From Spirosoma oryzicola (lineage in GTDB: Bacteria > Bacteroidota > Bacteroidia > Cytophagales > Spirosomataceae), in contig NZ_CP089538.1 of assembly GCF_021233055.1 (NCBI RefSeq), forward strand, positions 2,992,501-3,056,500: a DNA stretch of 64,000 nucleotides, given 5' to 3'. Below, in pieces: positions 28,906 through 36,898 of the stretch. Position 1 is the first letter of the stretch. Each line of letters starts with the position of its first letter. A program made the translations under genes and the position numbers. Under the pieces are notes generated by a model. The model saw only the letters and a list, made by a program, of their open reading frames with translations, was not told where the DNA came from and did not search any database.

Positions 28906-29226
28906 CTAGCTTGATTGGCCTTTTAAAGCGTCTTCTTCCTCATCGAGGCTCGCACCCGTTACGCCTTCGGTTATGGTCTTATGACCAGACACATTCGGTG
29001 TATCGCCCGTCAGGCCAGGGCCGCTTCCGTCAATTGCGTAGGCTATGGAGTCGGCTAATTCATCGGGTGCAATTTTGCCGGTTTGCTCAACCGCCTTCGG
29101 GTATTGTTCGCCCGCCTGCTGGTCGATGATTTCTTCATCAGCGCGCGGATCGTTATCCATCACTGAGGGAACCTTGCTGGAACTGCCGCCGTAAGAATCA
29201 ATAGGATCTGGAATGTAGTATCGCAT
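28906..29226 (-). CDS. Small acidic protein of unknown function
   Basis: 106 residues starting MRYYIPDPIDSYGG. It is rich in Asp, Glu, Gly and Ser, has no membrane helix and no signal peptide, and looks largely disordered (DEEIIDQQAGEQ, SLDEEEDALKG). I do not recognise a family. An ATG four codons upstream (29238) is also in frame. It lies 54 nt downstream of the CNNM/CBS gene on the same strand and ends next to a terminator, which supports a real gene. Confidence 0.6.
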   Translation of the reverse strand: MRYYIPDPIDSYGGSSSKVPSVMDNDPRADEEIIDQQAGEQYPKAVEQTGKIAPDELADSIAYAIDGSGPGLTGDTPNVSGHKTITEGVTGASLDEEEDALKGQSS

Positions 29227-29279
29227 GGCTATTGACAAGTTTGGTTCACGTCTATAACCAGCAAACGGGTTCGGCTGTT

Positions 29280-30569
29280 TTAGTCCTCAGCCAATTTACG
29301 AACCAATATTTTATCAATTCGGCTCTTATCCATATCGATGATTTCAAACCGGTAAGCCTGCCAGACAAAAGACTCGCCCGTCTGCGGGATGTCTTTCAGA
29401 ATGTGCAGCGCGAAGCCACCAAGCGTATCGAATCCCGTAAGGTCCCGGCGCGCCTGAGCGGTTATGTTAATGTTGAAATAGGAAATAAAATCTTCGAAAG
29501 GTAGCTGAGCGTCAATCAGGTAGGTTCCGTCTTCGCGCTCGCGGATTTCATAGTCAGGGTACGTATCGTCGTTGATGTCGCCGACCAATACGTCCAGAAT
29601 ATCGTTTAGGGTTACCACGCCCAGTACGCCACCATATTCATCGACAATGATCCCGACGTACTGTCTCCGCTCCCGGAAGCGCTCCAGCACCTGATACGCC
29701 CGATTATTTTCAGGAACAAATAAGGCTTCACGCTTCAATTCGTCCAATCGGGTCAGTTCAACCTCTAAATCTTTTCCGAGAAAATCCTTCGAATAAATCA
29801 AACCAACTACGTCGTCTACGCTGCCGTTGCAAAGCGGGTAAACGGAGTGTTTGTAGTCCAGAATTTTTGCTTTGTTCTCGGCAATGTCATCCTCCAGATC
29901 AAGGTAAACAATTTCTTGTCGGTTGGTCATCAGTGAAGTGATTCGGCGATCACCCAACTGAAAGACATTCTGAACGATTTCCTGCTCGATTTCTTCGATG
30001 GCCCCGCCGGTAGTCCCTTCCTGAATCAGGCTTTTGATTTCTTCCTCAGTTACAGCATTTTCGTTTGGCTTGATGTTTAGCACTTTGAGCAGAATATCAC
30101 TCGAAAAAGTCAGTAACGCGATGAAGGGCGATGTTATGCGCGACAGCAGAATCATCGGCGCGGCCATTGTTTTGGCAATTCCTTCCGGATTCGATAAACC
30201 GATTCGCTTCGGTACTAACTCGCCAAATACCAACGACACATAGGTCAGCATCAGCAGCACCAGCACGACGGCAATCGAATTGGCGTAAGGCCGAATAACA
30301 GCGATCTGGCCGATAAATTCCTGAACATCGGTCGTCAGCTTGTCGCCCGAAAAAATACCAAGCAGGATACCGATCAGGGTAATACCGATTTGAACGGTGG
30401 ACAGAAATCGGTTCGGAGAGTTCGATAAATCGAGGGCTACCTGCGCCCGTCGATCTCCGTTTTTGGCGGCAATTTCCAGTTTCGATCGCCGGGAAGAGAC
30501 AAGGGCAATTTCTGACATGGAAAAGACTCCATTCAGAAGCGTCAGCAATAAAATGATAAGAAGTTCCAC
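29280..30569 (-). CDS. CNNM/CBS/CorC-domain membrane protein (hemolysin C family)
   Basis: 429 residues. The N-terminal CNNM (DUF21) domain has about four membrane segments (MELLIILLLTLLNGVFSMSEIALVSSRR; GITLIGILLGIFSG; AVVLVLLMLTYVSLVFGELVPKR). Two CBS domains follow (~205-330, including VDEYGGVLGVVTLNDIL), then a CorC_HlyC domain. Members of this family act in divalent cation, mainly magnesium, efflux; the hemolysin name is historical. The start codon is GTG at 30569, 24 nt after a full-match promoter. A paralogue, gldE, lies at 53090. Confidence 0.9.
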   Translation of the reverse strand: MELLIILLLTLLNGVFSMSEIALVSSRRSKLEIAAKNGDRRAQVALDLSNSPNRFLSTVQIGITLIGILLGIFSGDKLTTDVQEFIGQIAVIRPYANSIAVVLVLLMLTYVSLVFGELVPKRIGLSNPEGIAKTMAAPMILLSRITSPFIALLTFSSDILLKVLNIKPNENAVTEEEIKSLIQEGTTGGAIEEIEQEIVQNVFQLGDRRITSLMTNRQEIVYLDLEDDIAENKAKILDYKHSVYPLCNGSVDDVVGLIYSKDFLGKDLEVELTRLDELKREALFVPENNRAYQVLERFRERRQYVGIIVDEYGGVLGVVTLNDILDVLVGDINDDTYPDYEIREREDGTYLIDAQLPFEDFISYFNINITAQARRDLTGFDTLGGFALHILKDIPQTGESFVWQAYRFEIIDMDKSRIDKILVRKLAED

Positions 30570-30592
30570 AAAGGGGGAAGGTTGGCTCGTCG

Positions 30593-30624
30593 CAAAAATA
30601 GTTTATAATGGTATAACGGTGCAA
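30593..30624 (-). promoter_or_regulatory. Promoter of the CNNM/CBS gene
   Basis: On the minus strand TTG (30624-30622), 21 nt, TATTTTTG (30600-30593). Both elements and the spacing match the Bacteroidota consensus. The inferred start is near 30586, giving a leader of under 20 nt. Confidence 0.7.
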
Positions 30625-30674
30625 CAGACCGTTGGTTTTTGCTATTTTTACGCTTAGAACCGCAAATTGCCCCG

Positions 30675-31376
30675 ATGATTGTTTTCATTAACGACCGCCC
30701 AATCCGGCTCGTTGGCCCGAAAGCCACTTCTCAACTGACCAATTCGTTGAAACGAGAAGCGTTCAGCGACTACGACAAAATCGTTGATGCCCGACTAGAC
30801 ATCCTGAAGGAAGACGCGCTACAAGGTCATCTTCTTGTCCTGAATACAACCCCCGCAACGATTGAAAAACTGGTGCATCTGCTGCAAAAAGCCAAAGCAA
30901 CCGGTTTATCGTCCATAACGCTGGGCTGCCTCGACAAAAGTGCCTGCGAAGATGCCATCAAAAAACCGTTCAAGATCATCAAAGCTGCGGGTGGCATCGT
31001 TTTTAAAGGCGATAAAATGCTTTTGATGTTCCGTCGGGGTGTTTGGGATCTGCCCAAGGGCAAGTTGGATGACGGTGAGTCATCACGGCAGGGAGCGGCC
31101 CGGGAAGTCGAAGAAGAGACCGGCGTGCGCGTAACCGTCGGTGACCGGGTCTGCACCACCTGGCACACCTACAACTTAAACGGTAACCGGATTCTCAAAC
31201 GGACAAAATGGTACCGGATGAGTGTAGTAGACGACAGACGCATGACTCCCCAGGCCGATGAAGGCATCGAGAAGCTGGCCTGGTTCGATCAAAAACAAAC
31301 GAAATTGGCGCTTACCAACTCGTTTAGCTCAATCCGGTACGTCATTGACTCGGTCAACGAGTTGATCAAACAATAA
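30675..31376 (+). CDS. Nudix hydrolase
   Basis: 233 residues. The first ~110 residues form an extra N-terminal domain (MIVFINDRPIRLVG), and the Nudix box lies at about 141-163 (GKLDDGESSRQGAAREVEEETGV, with glycine, arginine and the glutamates in place). Nudix enzymes cleave nucleoside diphosphates linked to another group; the substrate cannot be predicted. I use the ATG at 30675; an upstream in-frame start at 30639 would add 12 residues not expected for the family. Its stop lies 6 nt from that of the convergent coaD. Confidence 0.87.
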   Translation: MIVFINDRPIRLVGPKATSQLTNSLKREAFSDYDKIVDARLDILKEDALQGHLLVLNTTPATIEKLVHLLQKAKATGLSSITLGCLDKSACEDAIKKPFKIIKAAGGIVFKGDKMLLMFRRGVWDLPKGKLDDGESSRQGAAREVEEETGVRVTVGDRVCTTWHTYNLNGNRILKRTKWYRMSVVDDRRMTPQADEGIEKLAWFDQKQTKLALTNSFSSIRYVIDSVNELIKQ

Positions 31377-31382
31377 AGCCTC

Positions 31383-31850
31383 TTAAACGGTCTGGTTTAC
31401 CAGCTTATACGGTAAAAATTCGTCGACCTGCTGCCCATAACGGTGCAGGTCACGAATGATACTGGAGCTGATCGGGGCCAGATTGGGGGAGGTAATTAGA
31501 AAAACCGTTTCGATTTCTTCGTAGATGTGGCGGTTCACCTGCGATATGCCGTTTTCGTACTCGAAGTCGGTCGTATTGCGCAGCCCCCGCAGCAGAAATT
31601 TAGCACCTTCGTTACGGGCCACATTAGCCGTCAGGTCGTCGTAACTGATGACGCGCACGTTTGGGTACTCCTGGAAAGCCTCTTCGATCAGGTGAATCAT
31701 CTGGTCGAGCGGAAAATACCGTTCCTTACGCGCATTGCGGCCAATCCCAATAATCACTTCGTCGAACAGCCGCAGTCCGCGTAATACAATATCTTGGTGA
31801 CCTTTGGTAAACGGATCAAAGGAACCGGGAAACAGCGCAATTTTTTTCAT
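31383..31850 (-). CDS. coaD: Phosphopantetheine adenylyltransferase
   Basis: Catalyses the fourth step of coenzyme A synthesis, joining 4'-phosphopantetheine and ATP to give dephospho-CoA and pyrophosphate. 155 residues, the usual length. The nucleotidyltransferase motif T-x-G-H is TKGH at 15-18 within GSFDPFTKGH, and the second motif ISSSIIRDL is near residue 133. The N-terminal strand MKKIALFPGSFDP is conserved. It follows the DUF3822 gene on the same strand by 64 nt, a pairing I recall as common in Bacteroidota. Confidence 0.96.
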   Translation of the reverse strand: MKKIALFPGSFDPFTKGHQDIVLRGLRLFDEVIIGIGRNARKERYFPLDQMIHLIEEAFQEYPNVRVISYDDLTANVARNEGAKFLLRGLRNTTDFEYENGISQVNRHIYEEIETVFLITSPNLAPISSSIIRDLHRYGQQVDEFLPYKLVNQTV

Positions 31851-31914
31851 ACAATACGAAAGAGCAACACGTGAAATACGGACGCGAATCTAATTGTCTT
31901 GATTGGCCTTTTGC

Positions 31915-32805
31915 TCATTCCTCCAATAAAGTAAGTCCGTACAGGCTCAAATACCGGTGTTCGAGCAGTTCGTCGAATTCGTCGACCAGCGTCAGCCCCG
32001 GTGGCGTACGCCCAAACGTCAGCTTCGGTAAAAACCGGCTTAGTTCGGTGTAGGCTTCGGCAAAACGCGTTATCTCTCCGTAGAGAAACAGAGCAACCTC
32101 GTCGGGATTTAGTTTTTGTTCATCCAGTACGTACAACAGATAATACGCCAGATCCTGCACATTTTTGTAGCCAAACCGATTACAGTAGCGCAACTGGTGC
32201 TTATCCCGGTACAAAACGGAAACAAACTCGTCTTCGAAATAAAGCCAAACGTTATGGGGTGTCAGCAACTGACGATCCAGATCGGCTGTCGCCTGGATCA
32301 ACGCTCCTGTCTGGTGAATAAACGTTAACGGCTGTAGTGGATAGGACCCGGAGAAAAAGTCTACCAACTGATGTTCCAAGTTGAAAACGGAAAGAAACCC
32401 TTCGGTGTCGTGCGTATAGGATTGCGCAAATTCGTGGGCGGGTAACGAACTACCCCGCATAAGCGCCAGATAACTGCTGGCGTACTCCTTCCGGAATAAG
32501 GGCTTGGGTACCAGCGTAAATGAAGGCGTGTTGATACCAATACGAACTTCCTGCCAGGGACCATCCGAAAGCACGGGATGGGTTCGGAACAGGTCAGGCA
32601 AAACGTCCGTCAGGGGTCGCTCCGTTAGTAACGAAGAAAACGTGTATTCCTCCAGGTAACAGCCCCGGCGACGCTCATCCCGCACCATAAACCGAAACCG
32701 GTCGCGCCCAACTTCCAGACACAGCACCGACTGAGCCGTCTTTAAGGAATCGAAGGAGCTTGAGCGAATGGTTACGGATGGTGTAAGGGTCACAGCGATT
32801 TGCAC
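31915..32805 (-). CDS. DUF3822 family protein
   Basis: About 296 residues of a Bacteroidota-specific family usually found next to coaD or rsmD. The sequence is mixed alpha/beta without signal peptide or membrane segment. The fold resembles actin-like ATPase/ASKHA or PilM-like proteins in my judgement, but I see no clear phosphate-binding motifs, so this is weak. The start is uncertain: the open frame runs to a TTG at 32820, with GTG codons at 32805 and 32793; there is no ATG. I took the GTG at 32805. Confidence 0.75.
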   Translation of the reverse strand: MQIAVTLTPSVTIRSSSFDSLKTAQSVLCLEVGRDRFRFMVRDERRRGCYLEEYTFSSLLTERPLTDVLPDLFRTHPVLSDGPWQEVRIGINTPSFTLVPKPLFRKEYASSYLALMRGSSLPAHEFAQSYTHDTEGFLSVFNLEHQLVDFFSGSYPLQPLTFIHQTGALIQATADLDRQLLTPHNVWLYFEDEFVSVLYRDKHQLRYCNRFGYKNVQDLAYYLLYVLDEQKLNPDEVALFLYGEITRFAEAYTELSRFLPKLTFGRTPPGLTLVDEFDELLEHRYLSLYGLTLLEE

Positions 32806-32909
32806 GAGTTCTGGGGGCAAAGAGGATTAATTTGACGCAAGTAAGACGAAACTAGGGGCGTTTCTGTGCTTGCCGGGTCAAGTAACAACAAAATAAATAA
32901 AATCGTTTG

Positions 32910-33434
32910 CTAATGCAAGTACCCCCGCAGTTGAAACACGTCGTCCAGCGACTGGCAGCAGCGAAACAAAGCGTGCATTTCTTCGGCTGGGTGGCTCTTT
33001 ATTTCGGCAAAGCTCATGAATCGAACCTCATCAATGATCTGATTGTTCAGATTCATTTCCGGGTCAATCCCTTTCGTCAGCAACCCACCGGTAGCTTGTA
33101 CAGCAAAAAATAGCTCAAGCGCGTGAAGCGGGGCGGCTATAAACTCATTGACGAACAACAGTTCACCAACGCGAATCGCCAACCCGGTTTCTTCCGCAAA
33201 TTCCCGCTTCAAAGCCACGGGGGCCGACTCGCCAAACTGGGCTCCGCCACCGGGGGGGCTCCAGAATGAACCCGCCGGCCCCACTCCCCGGTGCCGCACG
33301 AGCAACAAGCGATCTTCCACTCGGTAAAGACCGCACACCCGTAGCCGTAAGCGATTGCCGTACAGGTTCAAGACGTCTTTCCTGGCAGCTTCCGAGCGAT
33401 TATCCGACAAATCCACCGAACGACTGGGTTGCAT
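32910..33434 (-). CDS. Nudix hydrolase
   Basis: 174 residues with a complete Nudix box, GGGAQFGESAPVALKREF then AEETGL (about residues 72-95). The N-terminus has the family strand RLRVCGLYRVEDRLLLVRH. It may hydrolyse a nucleotide or sugar-nucleotide; substrate unknown. Two ATGs are possible, 33455 and 33434. The -7 box at 33468-33461 would place transcription start at about 33455, so the second ATG is more likely unless the message is leaderless. Confidence 0.82.
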   Translation of the reverse strand: MQPSRSVDLSDNRSEAARKDVLNLYGNRLRLRVCGLYRVEDRLLLVRHRGVGPAGSFWSPPGGGAQFGESAPVALKREFAEETGLAIRVGELLFVNEFIAAPLHALELFFAVQATGGLLTKGIDPEMNLNNQIIDEVRFMSFAEIKSHPAEEMHALFRCCQSLDDVFQLRGYLH

Positions 33435-33460
33435 GATACGACAATGGGGATTCATGAACG

Positions 33461-33468
33461 CAAAGGTA
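33461..33468 (-). promoter_or_regulatory. -7 promoter element for the second Nudix gene
   Basis: TACCTTTG on the minus strand, 26 nt before the chosen ATG. No -33 TTG at the right spacing. Confidence 0.45.
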
Positions 33469-33534
33469 AGAAATTATGCGTTTGACGGCTGCCCGGTCAT
33501 GTCCCTCCGCTGGTCCTGCTGTACGCGCGTAGAA

Positions 33535-33972
33535 TTAGTACAGACTTCCCGAAATGTAGCTTTCCAGTGAATCGATCCGCGTCTTCTGGTCGCGTATAAT
33601 GGCCGTTACCACGTCATTGATCGAGATAATACCGACTAAGGTATCCATATCCATAACGGGTAGATGACGAATGTGCCGATCAGACATAATGATCATGCAT
33701 TCTTCCAGCGACTGTTCGGGTTCAATCGTAATCACGTGCGCCGTCATTACATCGGCCACGCGGGTGTCACTCGAATGGCGGTCTTTCAGGATGATCTTAC
33801 GGGCGTAATCGCGCTCGGAGAAGATACCTACTAGCTTTCCGTTATCGACAACCAACACAGCGCCAATGTTTTTATCGGCCATGAGCTTGATCGCGTCCAA
33901 TACGGTTTCATTGGACGAAACACTATACAACGCGTTTACCGCTTTCCCCTGGAGAATTTGTCGTATTTTCAT
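33535..33972 (-). CDS. CBS-domain protein
   Basis: 145 residues made of a pair of CBS motifs (VLDAIKLMADKNIGAVLVVDNGKLVGIFSERD split over the first, and CMIIMSDRHIRHLPVMD ... IISINDV in the second). Such Bateman modules bind AMP, ATP, NADH or similar ligands and act as energy sensors. No catalytic domain is attached, so it probably regulates a partner. The frame is open to 34017, but MKIRQILQGK at 33972 is the usual family start. Confidence 0.87.
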   Translation of the reverse strand: MKIRQILQGKAVNALYSVSSNETVLDAIKLMADKNIGAVLVVDNGKLVGIFSERDYARKIILKDRHSSDTRVADVMTAHVITIEPEQSLEECMIIMSDRHIRHLPVMDMDTLVGIISINDVVTAIIRDQKTRIDSLESYISGSLY

Positions 33973-34236
33973 GTGTGTGAGGGAGTTAATGTGCGGTGAA
34001 GATAGCAAAAAACACAAAGCAAGCGTTCAATACTATAAATAAGAAACAATAAGTTGTAAATAAACAAGACGATTCGTGACTGACAACGAGTAGTCGGGAA
34101 ACGTCTGCTTTCGCTTGGCTTATTGGCTGACGCCTGGTTTGCCTTTTTTTTGCCGATGCTGGCCTTATCGATTATCAAGTAAAGAATCTTCAGTGGAAAT
34201 TAACTTTATGGTCATTCATATGTGCTTACTAGTAAG

Positions 34237-34244
34237 TATGTTTG
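34237..34244 (+). promoter_or_regulatory. -7 promoter element for a candidate small RNA
   Basis: TATGTTTG matches TAnnTTTG. A -33 TTG is not obvious. The next feature on the strand is not a gene but a structured region ending in a strong terminator. Confidence 0.4.
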
Positions 34245-34249
34245 TTCGC

Positions 34250-34475
34250 AATTCAGTGTGAAGTTAGGCTAGTTCATGGCAGGAAACTAGACGTTGCTAT
34301 AAGCTACCGCCTAGAACGCTTCTACACGCAGCGGTGGCAAGTACGCCTGAGCCTACGAAGTTTCGGGCTACGAACGGTATCGTTCGTCAAGCGCACTGGT
34401 TCAGATTTGTACTTATTTTCATGTATCTAAAATAGATCAAAACGCCCGGTACATCTTTGCGACCGGGCGTTTTTT
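34250..34475 (+). ncRNA. Candidate structured small RNA
   Basis: About 225 nt with no convincing reading frame (best is a 62-codon TTG-start frame). It begins ~6 nt after a TATGTTTG box and ends with an intrinsic terminator. Paired segments seen by eye are 34269-34274 with 34285-34290, 34303-34310 with 34331-34338 (8 bp, one G-U), 34350-34354 with 34365-34369, and 34370-34376 with 34381-34387 (7 bp, 4-nt loop). It is not recognisable to me as tmRNA, RNase P, SRP RNA or a tRNA. A 6S-like RNA is possible but unproven. Confidence 0.35.
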
Positions 34476-34476
34476 A
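34439..34476 (+). terminator. Strong intrinsic terminator without an annotated upstream gene
   Basis: Arms AAAACGCCCGGT (34439-34450) and ACCGGGCGTTTT (34462-34473) are followed by T residues. No plus-strand protein gene lies upstream before 31376, so it probably ends an unannotated transcript. Confidence 0.85.
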
Positions 34477-34581
34477 TGGGCATAGCCTTCCTGCGCAACG
34501 CGTTGCGATGCGGCTTGTAATCGGTTTCTTTTCCGGTGAAATTCGGTTTCAAAAGACGCGAATATTTCGTATCTTACAGGT

Positions 34582-36072
34582 ATGAATGAAACCCAGACGG
34601 CTGCGCAATTGCTGGCCAAACGTTTTCCTTACAAACCGACTTCCGGGCAACAGCAATTCTTTGAACAGATTGGTGCGTTCATCACGCGCGAAGAGTTTGA
34701 ACATTACCGCGACTGTTTTTTACTGCGCGGTTACGCCGGAACGGGTAAAACCACCCTCGTCGGAACCCTCATTAAAGTATTACCACGTTTTGGTTATAAA
34801 TCGGTGCTGCTGGCCCCTACGGGTCGGGCGGCTAAAGTAATGTTCAATTACGCCAAAAAACCAGCTCAGACAATCCACCGGAAGATTTATCGCCAGGTGG
34901 CCGATCCGGGCTCAGGTACATTGGCGTTTCAGCGGCAGAAGAATTACCACGAAGACACGCTCTTTATCGTAGATGAAGCCTCGATGATCTCCGACGAAGC
35001 CGATTTTGGCGGCAAAGGTTTGCTTACCGATTTGATTGATTATGTGTTCGAAGGGCCGGGCAACAAGTTATTGCTCGTTGGCGATACCGCGCAGTTACCT
35101 CCCGTTGGCCGGGAACTGAGTCCGGCGCTTGACCGGGGGTTTCTTTCCAGCGCGTTCGACATGACCGTCTACGAACAGGAGCTGACCGAGGTGATGCGCC
35201 AGGACGAAGAATCAGGTATTCTTTACAACGCAACCAGCCTGCGTCTGCTGCTCGGGGATACGGAGCCAACCCCCAAAGCAATCGGGTTCGACGCGCTCCT
35301 GAGCGATAACAGCAGTTCAACCACAACCGAAGTCCCTCCTATTCAGCTTAATGTGCGGTCGTTCAGCGATGTATACAAGATGCCACTCACCAAGCTGGAA
35401 GACGGCATCCGGTACGCTTACGATAAATACGGTCGGGAGAATACGGTGATTCTCTGTCGTTCAAACAAAACAGCGGTTCAGTACAACCAGTTTGTTCGGC
35501 GGATGATTGACCAATGCGAAGAAGAACTCGACGCGGGCGATATGCTGATGATTGCCCGCAACAATTACACAACGCTGGACGAAGACTCCCCCGCTGGTTT
35601 TCTGGCAAACGGAGAATTTGCCGAGGTGCTTAAGATCAGAAACAAGGAAGAAATGCACGGCTTTCGGTTTGCCACGGTTACCCTACGCCTGGTGGACTAC
35701 GAAGAACAACCGGACTTTGAGGCCAAAATCCTGCTCGACACGCTGCACACTCCCGTTCCGTCGCTGACATCGGAGCAGCACAAAGCGCTCTACGAAAGCG
35801 TGATGAAGGATTATTTTTACATCAAAAGCAAGAAAGAGCGGGCCGAAGCAGTCCGACGCGATCCTTACCTGAATGCCTTGCAGGTAAAGTTTGCCTATGC
35901 CCTTACCTGTCATAAAGCCCAGGGGGGCCAGTGGAGCGCGGTTTTTGTCGATCAGGGGTTCCTACCCGATGGCCAGGTGAACAACGAATTTGTTCGCTGG
36001 CTTTACACCGCCCTTACCCGCGCCACCGACGAAGCGTTTTTGATGAATTTTAACGCGCAATTTTTTGGTTAA
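34582..36072 (+). CDS. ATP-dependent RecD/PIF1-like helicase
   Basis: 496 residues of a superfamily 1B helicase. Motifs in order: Walker A GYAGTGKTT (50-58), Ia LAPTGRAAKVM, II DEASMISD, III GDTAQLPPVG, then V/VI TCHKAQGGQW and YTALTRA in the UvrD_C_2-like C-terminal domain. Such proteins unwind DNA 5' to 3' and act in repair or replication restart; the family is common in Bacteroidota without RecBC partners. No nuclease domain is present. It stands alone. Confidence 0.9.
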   Translation: MNETQTAAQLLAKRFPYKPTSGQQQFFEQIGAFITREEFEHYRDCFLLRGYAGTGKTTLVGTLIKVLPRFGYKSVLLAPTGRAAKVMFNYAKKPAQTIHRKIYRQVADPGSGTLAFQRQKNYHEDTLFIVDEASMISDEADFGGKGLLTDLIDYVFEGPGNKLLLVGDTAQLPPVGRELSPALDRGFLSSAFDMTVYEQELTEVMRQDEESGILYNATSLRLLLGDTEPTPKAIGFDALLSDNSSSTTTEVPPIQLNVRSFSDVYKMPLTKLEDGIRYAYDKYGRENTVILCRSNKTAVQYNQFVRRMIDQCEEELDAGDMLMIARNNYTTLDEDSPAGFLANGEFAEVLKIRNKEEMHGFRFATVTLRLVDYEEQPDFEAKILLDTLHTPVPSLTSEQHKALYESVMKDYFYIKSKKERAEAVRRDPYLNALQVKFAYALTCHKAQGGQWSAVFVDQGFLPDGQVNNEFVRWLYTALTRATDEAFLMNFNAQFFG

Positions 36073-36166
36073 AACCGTGCGGGCCGAAATCAGGTTTATA
36101 CTAGTCGGTATGACCGCTCGTTGACGAACAGCAGACAGACCATTCATCAATAACTGTTTACGAACT

Positions 36167-36802
36167 ATGTCCATTCAATGGATTATGAGCGCCTGTATCG
36201 GCGTAGGTCTGGCTGCCTGCTGTGGTTTTCGCGTCTTTGTTCCCTTACTCATTGCCAGTGTAGCTACTAAGCTGGGATTTATTGGCACGGTAGCGGGCTT
36301 TGAGTGGCTCAGTGACTGGCCTGCTTTATTCGGCTTATCACTGGCAACAATCTTCGAGATTGGAGCTTACTACATTCCCTGGCTCGACAACCTGCTGGAT
36401 ACACTCGCAACCCCCGCATCCGTCATTGCGGGGACTGTACTAAGCACATCCTTTTTACACATTGATAACTCACTGGTCCATTGGGGGTTAGGGCTTATGC
36501 TGGGTGGTGGTTCGGCGGGTATCGTGCAGGCAGGAACCAGTTTGCTTCGACTGGGCTCGACTGCGACCACGGGTGGTGTTGCCAACCCGGTTGTCGCTAC
36601 CGGCGAGAACGTTGCCTCATTTGGTCTTTCCTTGTTTACTATTTTCTTGCCGCTTATTGGAGCGGTCATCATCGGAGCCGTCCTTATCTTTATCATTGGT
36701 CGGTTGCTCGCCAAACGAAAAGTGTGGTTTACGCGCGCTTCCCGTAAACCGGCAGGTGGTTCCATCACCCAGATACCGCGTAGCAGTAATGGCCGGGCCT
36801 AG
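36167..36802 (+). CDS. DUF4126 membrane protein
   Basis: 211 residues with about five membrane segments (IMSACIGVGLAACCGFRVFVPLLIASVA, ALFGLSLATIFEIGAYYIPWLDNL, LGLMLGGGSAGIVQAG, LSLFTIFLPLIGAVIIGAVLIFIIGRLL). The pattern FRVFVPLL and the glycine-rich helices match DUF4126. The C-terminus is basic and polar, likely cytoplasmic. Function is unknown. It lies 94 nt after the helicase gene on the same strand. Confidence 0.8.
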   Translation: MSIQWIMSACIGVGLAACCGFRVFVPLLIASVATKLGFIGTVAGFEWLSDWPALFGLSLATIFEIGAYYIPWLDNLLDTLATPASVIAGTVLSTSFLHIDNSLVHWGLGLMLGGGSAGIVQAGTSLLRLGSTATTGGVANPVVATGENVASFGLSLFTIFLPLIGAVIIGAVLIFIIGRLLAKRKVWFTRASRKPAGGSITQIPRSSNGRA

Positions 36803-36818
36803 TCAGGACGAACAAAAA

Positions 36819-36856
36819 ATGGGCTACTCCAAGTTGGAATAGCCCATCTGCTTTTA
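36819..36856 (+). terminator. Intrinsic terminator after the DUF4126 gene
   Basis: A near-perfect hairpin, 36819-36847, with arms ATGGGCTA/TAGCCCAT and inner TCCA/TGGA around a 3-nt loop. T-rich sequence lies on both sides, so it may also serve the convergent htpG. Confidence 0.75.
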
Positions 36857-36898
36857 TACACAGAATAATTAATTGTTACTTTCTTTTTCCGAAAACGC

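Noticed and set aside
33969..34178. 69-codon minus-strand frame upstream of the CBS gene
   Set aside because: Overlaps the start of the CBS gene in another frame and has no recognisable features.
34242..34430. 62-codon frame with TTG start inside the candidate RNA
   Set aside because: Starts inside the promoter box itself, has no hydrophobic or domain pattern, and the region is better explained as structured RNA.
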